Notes: generated by a model from the letters alone, not told the origin. A DNA stretch of 64,000 nucleotides from Dactylorhiza incarnata (GCA_033032865.1 JAWHQI010000262.1:2356001-2420000), one strand, 5' to 3'. Numbered from the stretch's first letter, positions 21,425-32,703 are shown. Numbers and translations: made by a program.

Positions 21425-22591
21425 TATTGGAACATGATCTTCCGCATCTCCTAAGTTTAAGAATAACAAATCCTATGTGTATTTGATCTTGTGTGTTTAA
21501 GTGTGCAGGAAACAAAGTCCATATGACTCAAGGATGACATAAGAAGGTTGCCCCCAAAATTGGGCCAACAATTCCAACATGCCCACTAGCACCGGCGGTA
21601 GCACCTAGAGCCCGGAGCTAGCATTGATTTGCATAATTCCAGAGCACTTATAGAAGGAGCTAGCGCCTGGCGGTAGCGGATAGCGCAGGCGGTAGAGCAG
21701 AGCATAAGAGGCAAGATGGAAATGTTTCCTCGAATTGAAGATTCCCCTGCGCAGAATAATGCCTAATCCGGGATAGCGCCGGCGGTAGCGTTAGCGCAGG
21801 CGCTAGCGCTGAGGCTATAAAAAGGACCCCTTGGATCCGTCTTCATTATCCTCTTTCAATCCAAAAATTCTAGAGCCTCGTGCCACATCATATAGAGGAA
21901 GGTTCAGAGAGATACTCCCACAAATCCATGAAGGCTTAAGGAGATCCGTGGAGAAGATTTCAACACGCATCATCATCGTGACAAAAGACCACATCGACTG
22001 CGATCATACTCTGCGGGTCTTCGTCTACTTCTCCAAGAGATCCATATAGGGAGTTTTTATATTGTTGTTATTTATTTCACTTCTTTTCTTGTAATCGTGT
22101 AGTGAATTCTCCTCGTGTTGGCGACTAGGTCTGGGTAGGACTTAGGGCTGAAATTCGCCTCGTGTTGGCGACTAGATCTAGGTTAGATCTAGGGGGTGCT
22201 CGAGGCCATATCCAGGGAAGGGTTGGATAGACCGGCTTGAGGCCGTATCCGGGGAAGGATAGGCTAAGCCACCGGTTCGTGGGGATACGAGTCGGGATAG
22301 AAAACAAAAAGGATTTTATTATTCGCTTTCGATTTCTAGCATCATAGAAATCTAGTTTTGTAATCAATTTTATTAATAGTAATCATGTCTCTCTTTGGGT
22401 AATAAAATTGATTTATTTTTCGTTTCTCTAAATTGATAATTATTTTCTCTTTTATTATAAATCAATTTAGATCTTCATTCTAAATCTCTATATCAATCTC
22501 TTATTATTTCAAGTATTTCAAAATATAAGAAAAAGTTTAAAACCCTAATTCACCCCCCCCCCCCCCTCTAAGGGCGCCTACCAATCCAACA
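21425..22591 (+). repeat. Element 2 5' LTR
   Basis: 1167 bp, starting TATTGGAACATG (the expected TG is mutated to TA) and ending ATCCAACA. It matches 29109-30259. It contains palindromes, a TATA box, a leader with 'cgtgttggcgactag' repeats and a long C-run before the end. Confidence 0.93.
21585..21823 (+). promoter_or_regulatory. Element 2 LTR promoter: GCTAGCGC-type palindromes and TATA box
   Basis: Three clusters of GGCGGTAGCG, GCTAGCGC and TAGCGCC words lie at about 21585-21625, 21660-21702 and 21773-21810. TATAAAAA follows at 21816, five bases after the last cluster. The 3' LTR has the corresponding TATA box at 29487, but its last cluster is partly deleted. Confidence 0.7.
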
Positions 22592-22593
22592 AG

Positions 22594-22605
22594 TGGTATC
22601 AGAGG
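22594..22605 (+). other. Element 2 primer-binding site
   Basis: TGGTATCAGAGG two bases after the LTR matches the initiator-Met tRNA end except for its last base. Confidence 0.88.
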
Positions 22606-22639
22606 GGTTTTATTCCAATCGTCTTAACAACCAGGAATA

Positions 22640-24116
22640 ATGGAGTCTCATGATCTCGCTTCTATTAGTGGGGTAAATTTTTATGAAGAAGAAAAATCTC
22701 TTAAACCACCTTTATTCGAAGGGAGAAATTATAAAGGGTGGAAATTTTTAATGGAAAAGTTTATTAAAAAATTTAGATATCAATGCATGGGATATAGCAA
22801 TAGTTAGACCAGCGGATGAATCAAATAAACAGGAACGTCATCTAAATGCAAAAGCTTTAAATAGTATTTTCTGTGCTTTATCTCACGAAATTTTAAAATT
22901 AATATATTATTTTTCTAGTGCATACAAAGTATGGAAATTTCTTGAAGAAATGTATGATTCTCCATATACAAGTATGGAACAAATGCAAGAAGTGGAGAAC
23001 ATACAAGATTGCACAAATGGTAAAGAATGCTCCTCTCATGATGGATCAATGGAGTGCACATCAAATGGAAACGAAGAAATCCCATCTTTGGAAGAGGAAT
23101 GCCAAATTGATGAAAAAAACAAAGAAAATTCGTGCTCAAATCTCACAGCAACCAAAAGCACTGTAAGGAAATCAAATCCTCTTATTGTTTGCAATTCTAT
23201 TTCTACTTTACAATTGCTACAAATTACAAAGCGCAAAATTAAGAAATTAAAAAATGCGAATTGCAAATTGCGCTTAGAAAATAAAAATTTAAAAGCAAGA
23301 GTTAAAGTAGAATCAAATTCTGATTTATCTAGCTTTACCCATGTCACTTCAATTGAAAATACAAAACCTTGTATTGATTGTAATGATATTAAAGAAAAAT
23401 TTAAGGAACTTGAAAAAGAAATTATTTGTGTAAAAGAACATAATGAAAAATTATTTTTAGAAAATTCAACTTTGAAAAGTGATTGTGCTACGTGCCAAAA
23501 TTATAAAATTGAAATCAAAGAGATGGACGAAACATTTGAGGAATTTAGAAATGACTATCAAAATCATTTTGACTCTATTGTTTCTACTCTTAAAAATAGC
23601 ACATTAGCTTATAATAAAGCTAGGCATAATCTAAAGATCAAGAATGATGAATTAAAATCAAAAATTAACATGCCTATGAAAATTATAAATAAAAAATCAC
23701 AATATCAAGAAATATCTAAAAACATTTTGAATATGAATATGAACATGGATATTTTAACTAAAGCAAATAATGGACATAAGAAACACAACGTATTTGTAAA
23801 TCAAAGACAAAAGCATGAATATTTACAAAAGCATGTTTCTCCAAACTTAAAAGTATCATTACACAAATTTCCTATAAACAATACCTTCAATAATAACTAC
23901 AATCATAATCTTCAATATAAAGATTATCAAAATTGAAATTTGATGTATAAGAAACCAAGATTTGAATGGAGGCCCAAAATTAAAACTGAAATATTAACTT
24001 CACATGAAAGGGCCCATTCATCAATATCTACCCACAAACCTACAAGTTATATTTGGGTACCCAAAGGAACCACCACACTTGGTCCCCTTTGGATACCTAA
24101 ATCTCTTATTCATTAG
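22640..24116 (+). pseudogene. Element 2 gag: N-terminal capsid part joined to coiled coil
   Basis: The start is ATG at 22640 (MESHDLASIS). LFEGRNYKGWKFLMEKFI matches the Copia Gag N-terminus. A one-base shift in the A-run near 22766 breaks the frame; the following frame runs through ALNSIFCALSHE and is open from 22950 to 23936 as a coiled coil with CxxC pairs (CIDC, CATC). After one TGA (23934) it ends at TAG 24114. Compared with element 1 it lacks the second half of the capsid domain and the first CCHC finger. The end, YIWVPKGTTT, is the segment that precedes protease in Sireviruses. Confidence 0.8.
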
Positions 24117-24586
24117 GTATCACCAAATGCATGAAGTAGAATATCTTCAAAAATGAAATATTCAAATTTTCTACTTCATGATATGCTTTATTTTCTTTTT
24201 ATTTTTCTCTTTGTTTTCTTATTTCTTTTTGCTATCATGGTCTGGTCATCATATTGACACAAGACTTTATCACTTAAAGATTTATAAATCAACTTATCAA
24301 ATTGTAAAGTCGTGTCCTTTATTTTTAAAGACCAATCTATTCTTCCTAAACTCATTATATATCTATATATCATATATCACCAACATAAATTGAATTCAAA
24401 ATTTTTCTATGTGATATGATTTCAAACATATACTACTTCATAGGATTTTAAATTTGGTTAAACATCTCCACTTCATATGACTTCAAATTTATAAATAAAA
24501 TGTAAAACAAAACCTTCAAAAAGTACCAAAGAAGGACCAGATAAAAACAGTCAAACATCCAAAAATAGCAAAATTAAACATTGCAG
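24117..24586 (+). other. Element 2 AT-rich spacer where pol should be
   Basis: No RT, integrase, protease or RNase H motif in any frame. It leads directly to the palindrome cluster at 24588 and the antisense ORF. Confidence 0.6.
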
Positions 24587-24587
24587 A

Positions 24588-24624
24588 TAGTGCTAGTGCT
24601 AGCTGGTAGCGCCGGCGCTAGCAG
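24588..24624. repeat. Element 2 internal palindrome cluster 1
   Basis: 'GTGCTAGTGCTAGCTGG' is followed by the perfect 14-base palindrome TAGCGCCGGCGCTA (24607-24620). It lies past the 3' end of the antisense ORF, the place held by the pair at 7079-7117 in element 1. Confidence 0.7.
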
Positions 24625-24706
24625 ACAGTATCCATGAACATGTGTTCAAATTCCGGTATTATTACAAAACTAAAAAATTAGTTCCCCTCAGGATATTCCT
24701 ACTCTT

Positions 24707-25766
24707 CTACTCTGTCTCATCTATCTCCTCCACACTAGCACTTGGAGATCGTCTTCTGTGACTCCTCCGAATCGAATGACATGTTGGATCCTGTACTGGG
24801 CTGTCCCACTCCCTTCGCTCCGGTGTAGATGGATTTAGCTTTAATGCCTTGATCATGAACTTCATCATCTTCTTTATACCAGAAACATCTTTCTCCACTC
24901 TTGTATTCCGCTCTCCCATTTCTTCTCGAAAAGATTCAAATGAATCCTCTCAATCCCCTCGGGATGATGCTCCTCGTCGGAGTGGTGATCGAGTAGATGT
25001 TGATGGCTCATCCGGGAGGGATGTAGCTCATAGGTGTGAGGTACTATAGATAGGAGGAAAGCAGTCTATCAAGTAAAAACCTATCTCAATAGATGGGTAC
25101 ATCATTTGAATGACCCATTGTATATGCCACCCAGGGGCAAGTTGTTATATCTCTGGCGAGAAGGTTGCTGCAACTTCTATGAGTAACGAATCAAGGAGAG
25201 TAATAAGTCAGACACGTCAAACTTTTCCTCCTCCAAAATGAAATAGGAGACATATCTAAGTAGTGATATGACCTTTGCTGTATCACCCAACATCAGCATA
25301 TTTGTGTGGCGTAATACATCTTGAACTACTAGGGCGTCTACTGTGAGTGTCGACAAAGAGGAGATCAGACTCCTTCATGCCCTATTATGCAGCACCATGT
25401 TCATATTAGTCCAATCTCTATCTACCTTAAACTTCTCAACAATCTCCAACCAATTTGGATGATGCGTCAATCCAAACACGACCCTCAGTTGTTCATGGGT
25501 AATAGTCACCACATGTCCCTGCACCCGAGACCACACTCCTCCATCCAGATCAGTCTGCGATGGTTATTCCAAGTGCATATAGAAATCTCATACTAACTCT
25601 GAAGAAATCCCTCAGAAAGAAACAAATTCAACACTTCGGAGGCTCCAAACAGCTGCATGATGTGGTGGTGTCGAGGCATGTCAAACTCCACAAAATATGG
25701 GACACCTAATATTGCAGCCTCCACAGCCAGCTCTGCACTTTTCTTTCCTTTTGATCCAGGAGCCAT
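24707..25766 (-). pseudogene. Element 2 antisense ORF, homologue of that in element 1
   Basis: ATG at 25766 (MAPGSKGKKS) opens a reading of about 350 residues with a few stops. Conserved blocks shared with element 1: YFVEFDMPRHHHI; DGGVWSRVQGH..ITH..FGL..DRDWT..NM.LH; VVQDVLR, GDT, YFILEEEKFDVSDLLL; and KMMKFMIKALKLNPSTP (24919-24707). Block order and spacing match, while LTRs and palindromes differ completely. Its survival in an element without pol suggests it matters to the element. The function is unknown. Confidence 0.7.
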
Positions 25767-25767
25767 T

Positions 25768-26250
25768 TGCCACATTATAAGAGAAATTAAAATTAAGCAA
25801 AATTCACTAGTGCAGTGCTAGCACTAGCGCCTGCAGTAGTGCCGATGCTAGTTCTCTGATCTGAAATGTTAAGATCTCTCTAAAATAAAAGATTTCTAAA
25901 TCCTAAATTGCTAGATCCAAGAAACCCACATAATCTAAACTAAAATCAAAACTAAAAATCCTCATAAAAATTCAAAATGAAAAACAAAAATATTGAAGAT
26001 TCCTTTTTTATCTATAATCAAAATCAAATGTTTTTCTTAAAAGAGGTCATAAATCTTCATCAAAATCACCTATTTAGAACAAGAATCATAAAAATAAGGA
26101 AGATTTGTTCTAGTTCCTCTCTTCAAAAATAAAAGAATCAAGCATTGTAGATCTAGTTTCTAAAACCACTTAATAACTTCAAATATCTTCATCTCTAACA
26201 TCAAAATCAAAGTTTAAAACAAAAAATCATAAGAAAAGATGAAGTTTTAC
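25768..26250 (-). other. Predicted 5' intron of the element 2 antisense gene
   Basis: The minus-strand donor ATCTAAG|GTAAAAC (26251/26250) matches that of element 1. The acceptor region reads GGCAA before the ATG where element 1 has TGCAGA, so the acceptor G appears mutated. A palindrome cluster (25811-25851) lies in the 3' part of the intron, as in element 1. Confidence 0.4.
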
Positions 26251-26334
26251 CTTAGATCTATGCGTGGGCTGGGTTATCTTCTAGGGTTTTTCGGGAGAGT
26301 TTGAGTGGCAATGGCCGAAATGACAAAGAGAAAA

Positions 26335-26390
26335 GGGAATAAAGCAGCGCTACCGCCAGCGCTATCGTTAGCGCGAGCGGTGTCGCTTGG
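26335..26390 (-). promoter_or_regulatory. Probable promoter of the element 2 antisense gene
   Basis: A cluster with GCGCTAACG, AGCGCTGGCGGTAGCGCT (minus strand; 26386-26346) is followed on the same strand by the weak TATA-like CTTTATTCCC (26345-26336). It holds the same place as 8840-8787 in element 1. Confidence 0.4.
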
Positions 26391-26399
26391 TTCTGCTTT

Positions 26400-27057
26400 T
26401 TGTATTTTTTAAATTTTATAAAATACCTATATTTATGCTCTATTATATGTACTACTTAGTTTTGTTGTTTTTACTTTATTTCATTTTTAAAAAATCCAAA
26501 TACAAAATTACAAAAAATATGTCTTTTTGTTCATTGGTTTAAATTTCTAAATGCAAAAATCAAATACAAAAATATAAAACACAAAAACTAACAAAAATAT
26601 TGTGTGGAATTTATTGTGATAATCAAGTATGTTTTTAAACTATCGTTAGAACTTCAACAATGTTCTAATTTATCTTGTCAAACTACTTTGAACATTGTTC
26701 TTATCATGCTTTGATATATCTATTAATATGTGCATCAATTATATTGTAAAGGTAGTGTAGAAACTATGCATAGCATGCCTCTAAGTATGAGTAAATGCTT
26801 TATGGTTGATAATGATACTAATTCACTCACTTATTTTTGCAAAGTCTGCATGTGCTTTTAATCTAAGAATGGTTGCTTGTGTATTGTAATTGTACAACGA
26901 ATTAAATTTGCACAAGTATCTTACCTACACTACATTTATTTGCACTCTTAAAAATTAAGAAAAGTGGTTGTGCTTTCAAAATTACATTGGTTTGCAAAAC
27001 AAGTGTATTCGGAGAACTTTGTATAAAAAATAATCATGAAATAAATTGACAAAGATA
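26400..27057 (+). other. Element 2 AT-rich spacer
   Basis: No coding sequence. 'gcatgcctctaagtatgag' (26777) and 'attcggaga' (27008) match element 1 and show shared ancestry. Confidence 0.5.
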
Positions 27058-27310
27058 ACTCCACCAAGCACTACTTAAACCTCCTGATAAGTCTTAATAA
27101 GCGTTGTGGGGTTGAGCACCTTGGAAAGAATAGTAAAGTGTCTTGTGCAAACCTTCATTTTTACACCACTTATTCTTAAGTACACCGGATCACAAAAATC
27201 AATATTGAAAAATAAAGTATGTGATCCCCCGAGCACTACTTTACACTCTGATAAGTCTTAATGAGCATTGTGTGTGCAAAGCACCTTGGTAGTTGTACAT
27301 TTTTTGTGCA
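27058..27310 (+). other. Conserved non-coding block in element 2, with a second diverged copy
   Basis: 27058-27151 is nearly identical to 9364-9456 of element 1. A related copy at 27231-27310 keeps 'gagcactacttt', 'ctgataagtcttaat.agcattgtg', 'gcaccttgg' and 'ttgtgca'. No frame is open. Confidence 0.6.
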
Positions 27311-27319
27311 TAAAAAGTG

Positions 27320-28320
27320 TGTGGAAGTAATCTTATTTGTGTTTTATTGTGCACTTTACACTTGTCTTGTATTTTTGATTATAACATTTGTTTACTCTTT
27401 TCAAAATACACTTGTGTGCACATCATTATCTTCCATATCACTTCTTCTCATGAGTATTGGATCCTAATGCTAATTATATACTACTCTTTATTTATGAAAT
27501 GCACTAGATAATCTCGCATGCTCTCTACAATGTTTGGTATGTCTTGAATTTGTGAATTACAATAACATTGTAGTAGTTTCTTATTGATATATTTATTTCA
27601 TGCTTGGTTACTTTATTGTCAAAAAATTTTACAAGAACTCGATTTACAAAAAACTCTTCTTTTTTTTTTAATTTAACCTTTTTAAATAGTCTTGGTTTCA
27701 AAAAGATGTTTCTTGTATTACTATAAGTCTTCCGCAAATATTACCTTATAACTTTTACCTTGCACTTACATGCTCATATCAAAGTCTCCAATCTGATAAT
27801 TCTTCATTCAACAATTGGTAGACTTGCTTGGTAGAATTTATATTGGTTATTCTAACACGCATATCCTTTCTATGCTAAAAACTCTAATTTATCTCTATGA
27901 AAAATTTTATGCTAACCACTCTCCAACAAGTAACATATTGCTTATAAAAACACCTTCTTAGTATTGATTTTCAAATCAAATTCTGTTTTAAGTTCCTAAT
28001 TGCGAAAAGGTTGTTTTTCTTTATTTCAAAATGTTAAGTATTCCGCAATGCTTTAACTCTTATCTTTGTAAAGTTTTTTTTACTCAGAAGCATCTCCTTT
28101 TTGAACTTAAACTCTTATTTATTATTATGTCTTTCATTAAGTTGTTTCTTTTTTAATTCTTCCGCATTGCTAAAAACTCTAATTTAATAATGGATTTCAA
28201 AATAGCTATGTGAGTTTTTCAAAAATTCAAACAAAAATATAAAAACTCATTGGCTATGAAATTATAATTAGATTTAAAACTCTTAAATGTTTCCAATAAT
28301 TATTATCCATGATTATATAT
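27320..28320 (+). other. Element 2 AT-rich spacer with short scattered repeats
   Basis: No gene. 'tgctaaaaactct.atttat' recurs at about 27874 and 28169, and again near 28676 and 28712. Confidence 0.45.
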
Positions 28321-28324
28321 CTCA

Positions 28325-28600
28325 CCATAGCAGGGGCGCTGGGTTGTAGACATTAGATAACCCAACCTCTAAGACATGTCTTGTCCTTAACCGGGGAGGG
28401 TTCCAGTGGGGCCTTGCGAGGCACTGGGGGGAAAGAGTGCTTGGTTGAGTTTTTCTAGTGTTTGCATATGGGACAAACATCCCAACCTACAAAATGTATG
28501 CAACTCCTTATGCCCATCCAGCACTTAGTACGGGGCTAGGGTGTAGACATATTGTCTGGGTAGATTGGTTACATGGAAATCATTATTATTTTTTTTGCTT
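28325..28600 (+). other. GC-rich duplicated block in element 2
   Basis: It stands out from the AT-rich surroundings. 'gcaggggcgctgggttgtagacat' (28330) and 'acggggctagggtgtagacatat' (28531) are related copies. The first can form a hairpin GGGTT..AACCC. No frame is open. Confidence 0.45.
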
Positions 28601-28849
28601 AAAACTCATATATAAAGGGAAGAACTAACATGATAATGTTGAGTACTTGGTAAATGTTATTTTGTTCATCTTTATGCTAAAAACTCTGATCTATTTCTAT
28701 GAAAATAATTATGCTAAAAACTCTGATTTATTTCTATAAAAATTATTATAAAACTCCTTATAATTTCCTTTCCTCTCAAAAGCTCGATCATGCCTTATTT
28801 TATTATCAAAACTTTTATGTGTTTTGCTTCCTTACTCACTTTTGCTAAT

Positions 28850-29108
28850 AACAAAAGGGGGAGAACTACCATGATAAATAAAATCCGCTATCCAAATGAG
28901 AACTAACATGATTAATTAAGATGATAGCTTACATATTAGAGGAGCATTCACTTCGGGGAGCATGTACTTAGGGGGAGCAATTATAAATACTAAAATCGAT
29001 AATTATCATAAGTCATCACTCTCATACACACACAAGTAGGTTTCATAATGCTTATATATTAATGCTCTGATTTATCATTAATGGATTTGTTATTATCAAG
29101 GGGGAGTT
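28850..29108 (+). promoter_or_regulatory. Element 2 multiple polypurine tracts
   Basis: AAAAGGGGGAGAA near 28853, GAGGAGCATT, CGGGGAGCAT and TAGGGGGAGCA (28937-28980), then the final CAAGGGGGAGTT immediately before the 3' LTR at 29109. Confidence 0.8.
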
Positions 29109-30259
29109 TGTTGGAACATGGTCTTCCGCATCTCCTAAGTTTGAGAATAACAAATCATATGTGTACTTGATCTTGTGTGTATAAGTGTGCAGGAAATTAA
29201 GTCCATATTACTCAAGGATGGTATAAGAAGGTTGCCCCCAAAATTGGGCCAACAATTCCAACATGCCCACTAGCGCCGGGGGTAGCACCTAGCGCCTGGC
29301 GCAAGCGTTGATTAGCGCAATTCCAGAGCACTTATAGAAAGTGCTAGCACCTAGAGGTAGTGGATAGCGCAGGAGGTAGCCGGAGCACAAGAGGCAAGAC
29401 AGAAATGTTTCCCCGGATTGAAGATTCCTCTGCGCAAAATAATGCCTAATCTGGGATAGCGCCGACGGTAGTGCTAGCGATGAGGCTATAAATGGACCCC
29501 TTGGATCCGTCTTCATCATTCTCTTTCAATCCAAAAATTCCAGAGCCTCGTGCCACATCATATAAAGGAAGGTTTAGAGAGATACTCCCACAAATCCATG
29601 AAGGCTTAAGGAGATCCGTGGAGAAGATTTCAATACGCGTCATCATCATGACAAAAGACAGCATCGACTACGATCATACTCTGCGGGTCTTGTTATACTT
29701 CTCCAAGAGATCCATATAGGGAGCTTTTATATTGTTGTTATTTATTTCACTTCTTTTCATGTAATCGTGTAGTGAATTCACCTCGTGTTGGCGACTAGGT
29801 CTGGGTAGGACTTAGGGCTGAAATTCGCCTCGTGTTGGTGACTAGATCTAGGTTAGGTCTAGGGGGTGCTCGAGGCCATATCCGGGTAAGGGTTGGCTAG
29901 AGCGGCTTAAGGCCGTATCCGGGGAAGGATAGGCTAGGGCCACGGGTTTGTGGGGATACGAGTCGGGATAGAAAACAAAAAGGATTTTATTATTCGCTTT
30001 CGATTTCTAGCGTCATAGAAATCTAGTTTTGTAATCAATTTTATTAATAGTAATCATGTCTCTCTTTGGGTAATAAAATTGATTTGTTTTTCATTTCTCT
30101 AAATTGATAATTATTTTCTCTTTTATTATAAATCAATTTTGATCTTCATTCTAAATCTCTATTTCAATCTCTTATTATTTCAAGTATTTCAAAATATAAG
30201 AAAAAGTTTAAAACCCTTATTCACCCCCCCCCCCTCTAAGGGCGCCTACCGATCCAACA
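29109..30259 (+). repeat. Element 2 3' LTR
   Basis: 1151 bp, TGTTGGAACATG to CCAACA. It differs from the 5' copy by point changes and a small loss in the palindrome cluster before the TATA box (29487). Confidence 0.93.
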
Positions 30260-30264
30260 CTTAT
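30260..30264. repeat. Target-site duplication CTTAT, right of element 2
   Basis: It matches 21420-21424; L0 resumes here. Confidence 0.9.
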
Positions 30265-31135
30265 GTTATGAATTTTGGATCATTTAGCCAAGGATTAGTG
30301 ATAGTTACATTTTATGATCAAAACTAGTTCATGTGGTGTGATGGTCTGCGATTAGTAAAATAATGATGTAATGAATAGACCATCAAGAATACCTAGGATT
30401 TGAATGAAATTTGGAACATATTTATAGGACATCATTTATATCAGTCATTATAAGCTGTAGAATATTGGGGGAACATTTGACCTATAGTTGAACATAAATA
30501 TATATATTTATGTTCGCATATTTAATAAATAAATGATTTGGGGTTTTCCACCTTAAGAGATTATCACAACAATTTATGGTGTTATTATGACCATGGTGCA
30601 TCCGTAGAATAAATCTTGGGGTATATAGATGAACATGTTAAGGGTTTCCAACCCACACCACGTATGTGAGATTAACGGTATGCACGGTTCAATAGAACGT
30701 TTGTGTAAGGGTAGAACTTGGAGGTGATCATAGGGGTTAAACTCAACTAATTTAGTGGCAATTGGAAAGTCATAGACTTCTGGTTGAGGTCCTAGGTCAA
30801 GCACCAAATGGTGCTAAGTGTTAGTGTACACGGACATTAAGGAGATTTCTAATCTTGGTGTCCGACGAAAGATCATCACTCGCCTATAAGTATCACAAGA
30901 CATCTAAGGTTAGTTTAAGTGTAATAATGAGAGTGGTCTTAGTAATGGGTAGCCACCAATAAAAGTAAATAAACTAAGAAAGGAAGGTTCGAGAATTCAC
31001 CCCAGCATACCTTCTAGTACCGATGCGAGCCATTCACCAGGTAGGCCTTGGGAAGTCTAGAATTCACCTTAAACTGTTACGATCAACTAAACATAGATAA
31101 GAGTAGTTTAAGTAAGAGAACTTGATAAGGTAATT

Positions 31136-32690
31136 GACACGTTTACTGAAAGTGTACAGATCGTACAAGTAATAAAAGTAGGGAGAGACAACCCGAATAT
31201 CATTCTCAAAGGACTGCAAGTTGGGGTGTATGATTTTCTCATTAGGGAAAACACTTCTAAAGATTTATAAGTTAATAAAAAAGGGGGTTTTGGTTTTGTT
31301 GTGAGAGATGCTGTTGATGAAAGCTAAATTAACTAATGCGGGTTGGATGCACCGCTTCGCTTGGTGCGTGGATGAGTAGGCTTATGTATGAATGAGAGGG
31401 CTTGCGGATGGATGATTCGTAGCTGGCGGAGTGAGGGTCGTAAGAACCTCGCACAAAATACACAACTAGCAATTGCTAGTGCGGCGCACAACATAACGAT
31501 GGAGTGTATGGTGGAATGGGGGCTCTCCTTAACTCACATAAACCACAATAAATTTCATAAACATGAAATTACATTAAATCTAACAAAGGTTTATGCACAT
31601 CATCCAAAACAACACACATACATAAGAAAGATCTGAAGCAATACTCAAGGCGAAAGAGTAAACCCAAGCTCGAAGATTCGCTGAAGGTTCTCGGTCGGAA
31701 TCATAGGGTTGTCAAGCCTCCTCCGAGCTCGGTCTTCAGTTGTCATCTGGGGTTCATAGGAGCTATCACCTTCTTCCACATTACCCGTCTTCTTCATGGT
31801 TCATCTCAACCTAGCTCTTGTTGGAGACACCTTGAATGCAGCAGAAACTTTCCATCAATGGCGTTCTTGAGCTCATAGAAGATGGAGGAGCTCGTGGAGG
31901 AAGGTTTGGAGGAAGATTTGCAAGAAAGCAATGGTCGGAGCTTATCCTAGGTTGAACGGTGGTGGAGCGATGAAAAGGGCAGACTAGAACTAAAAATGGC
32001 GGACTCCCAAAAGTGTTCTCCAAGACAAGCAGAATTACTGGCTTTTATACAAAATCATCAGAAATTAAGTCACGCACGGTCGAACGCACGATCGTGCGTA
32101 GACCATGCATTATTAACAAAGTGGAGAGCCAAGGAAGATGAAGCAGAAGCGCCCGTGCATTTTACTCACGCACGCTCGAAGCCGACTGTGCGTAAAAATG
32201 CACGAATAATTCCCGACAGCCTGAAAACAAGACTTAACAGGTGATCATGTGATTCCTTCACGCACGGGCAACTGCCCGTGCGTGTACAATTCGCACGATC
32301 AAATATAGAACGTCAAACTAACCGCAAATGACCTCGCACGATCGAAGCAATCATGCGTTAATGAAATGCACGACCGTACGATATATGCAGACATGAAATC
32401 TGGGCACAGTGGACGATCTATCCACCTGCGCAATAAAGCCTACAACATACACCCAGCTGGGAATACTCCTCCAGCTCAATATAAATACAGAAAAAGGGTT
32501 GGGGAGCACCATGTGCTTACCCCCAATGACATGAAGCGCAAATGCAAACCAAAATGGGCCTAAATAGTACACATAGCGTGGAAGTGAATAATAGTGAAAT
32601 ACAAGCGATTATAGCTTGAATAAGACGGCGCAATAGTGAAAACTAGCCCGGATGAGTCCATAAAATAGAGTAAATTTTGGACTCATCACA
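31136..32690 (-). repeat. A1 3' LTR
   Basis: On the minus strand it reads TGTGATGAGTCCAAAA... to ...CAGTAAACGTGTCA, about 1555 bp. The right end is fixed by the adjoining polypurine tract; the left end is the first CA that fits and would leave GTAAT (31131-31135) as duplication. It has a TATA box at 32049-32043 and palindromes upstream of it. Confidence 0.6.
32043..32390 (-). promoter_or_regulatory. A1 LTR promoter: CGCACG palindromes and TATA box
   Basis: The perfect 16-base palindrome ACGCACGATCGTGCGT (32084-32099) and an inverted repeat of CACGCACGGGCA with a 2-base spacer (32259-32284) are the best of about six related words spread to 32390. On the minus strand TATAAAA (32049-32043) follows about 35 bases after the first. 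Confidence 0.6.
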
Positions 32691-32703
32691 CCCCCAGACT
32701 TAA
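32691..32703 (-). promoter_or_regulatory. A1 polypurine tract
   Basis: TTAAGTCTGGGGG on the minus strand abuts the LTR start TGTGATG. Similar tracts lie at 33228-33218 (decayed) and 63165-63153. Confidence 0.7.

Larger units (their letters stand above)
21425..30259 (+). mobile_element. Element 2: gag-only Sirevirus-type Copia element
   Basis: About 8.8 kb with LTRs, an initiator-Met primer site, multiple polypurine tracts and a CTTAT duplication. The interior has a rearranged Gag, then a direct change to the post-pol region. No protease, integrase, RT or RNase H sequence is present. It keeps an antisense ORF homologous to that of element 1, the conserved 93-base block and its own palindrome set. 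It must have been mobilised by enzymes from another element. Confidence 0.92.
18106..31135 (+). mobile_element. L0: long chromovirus-like LTR, interrupted by element 2
   Basis: It starts TGTAACATCCCTATTACTACTAGACCCC, which strongly resembles the minus-strand start of the element 5 LTR. The layout is also similar: a low-complexity block, a GC-rich segment with GGTGGT/CCACC clusters (19450-19560), then long tandem repeats. Element 2 splits it (21425-30259). The remainder, 30265-31135, is non-coding and is cut by A1 at 31136. The far end is outside the window. Own sequence in view is about 4.2 kb. The orientation is inferred from the TGTAACATC start. Confidence 0.55.

Noticed and set aside
32366..32572. 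Short ORFs on both strands near the A1 LTR start
   Set aside because: Inside LTR U3 sequence, short and opposed, with no motif.
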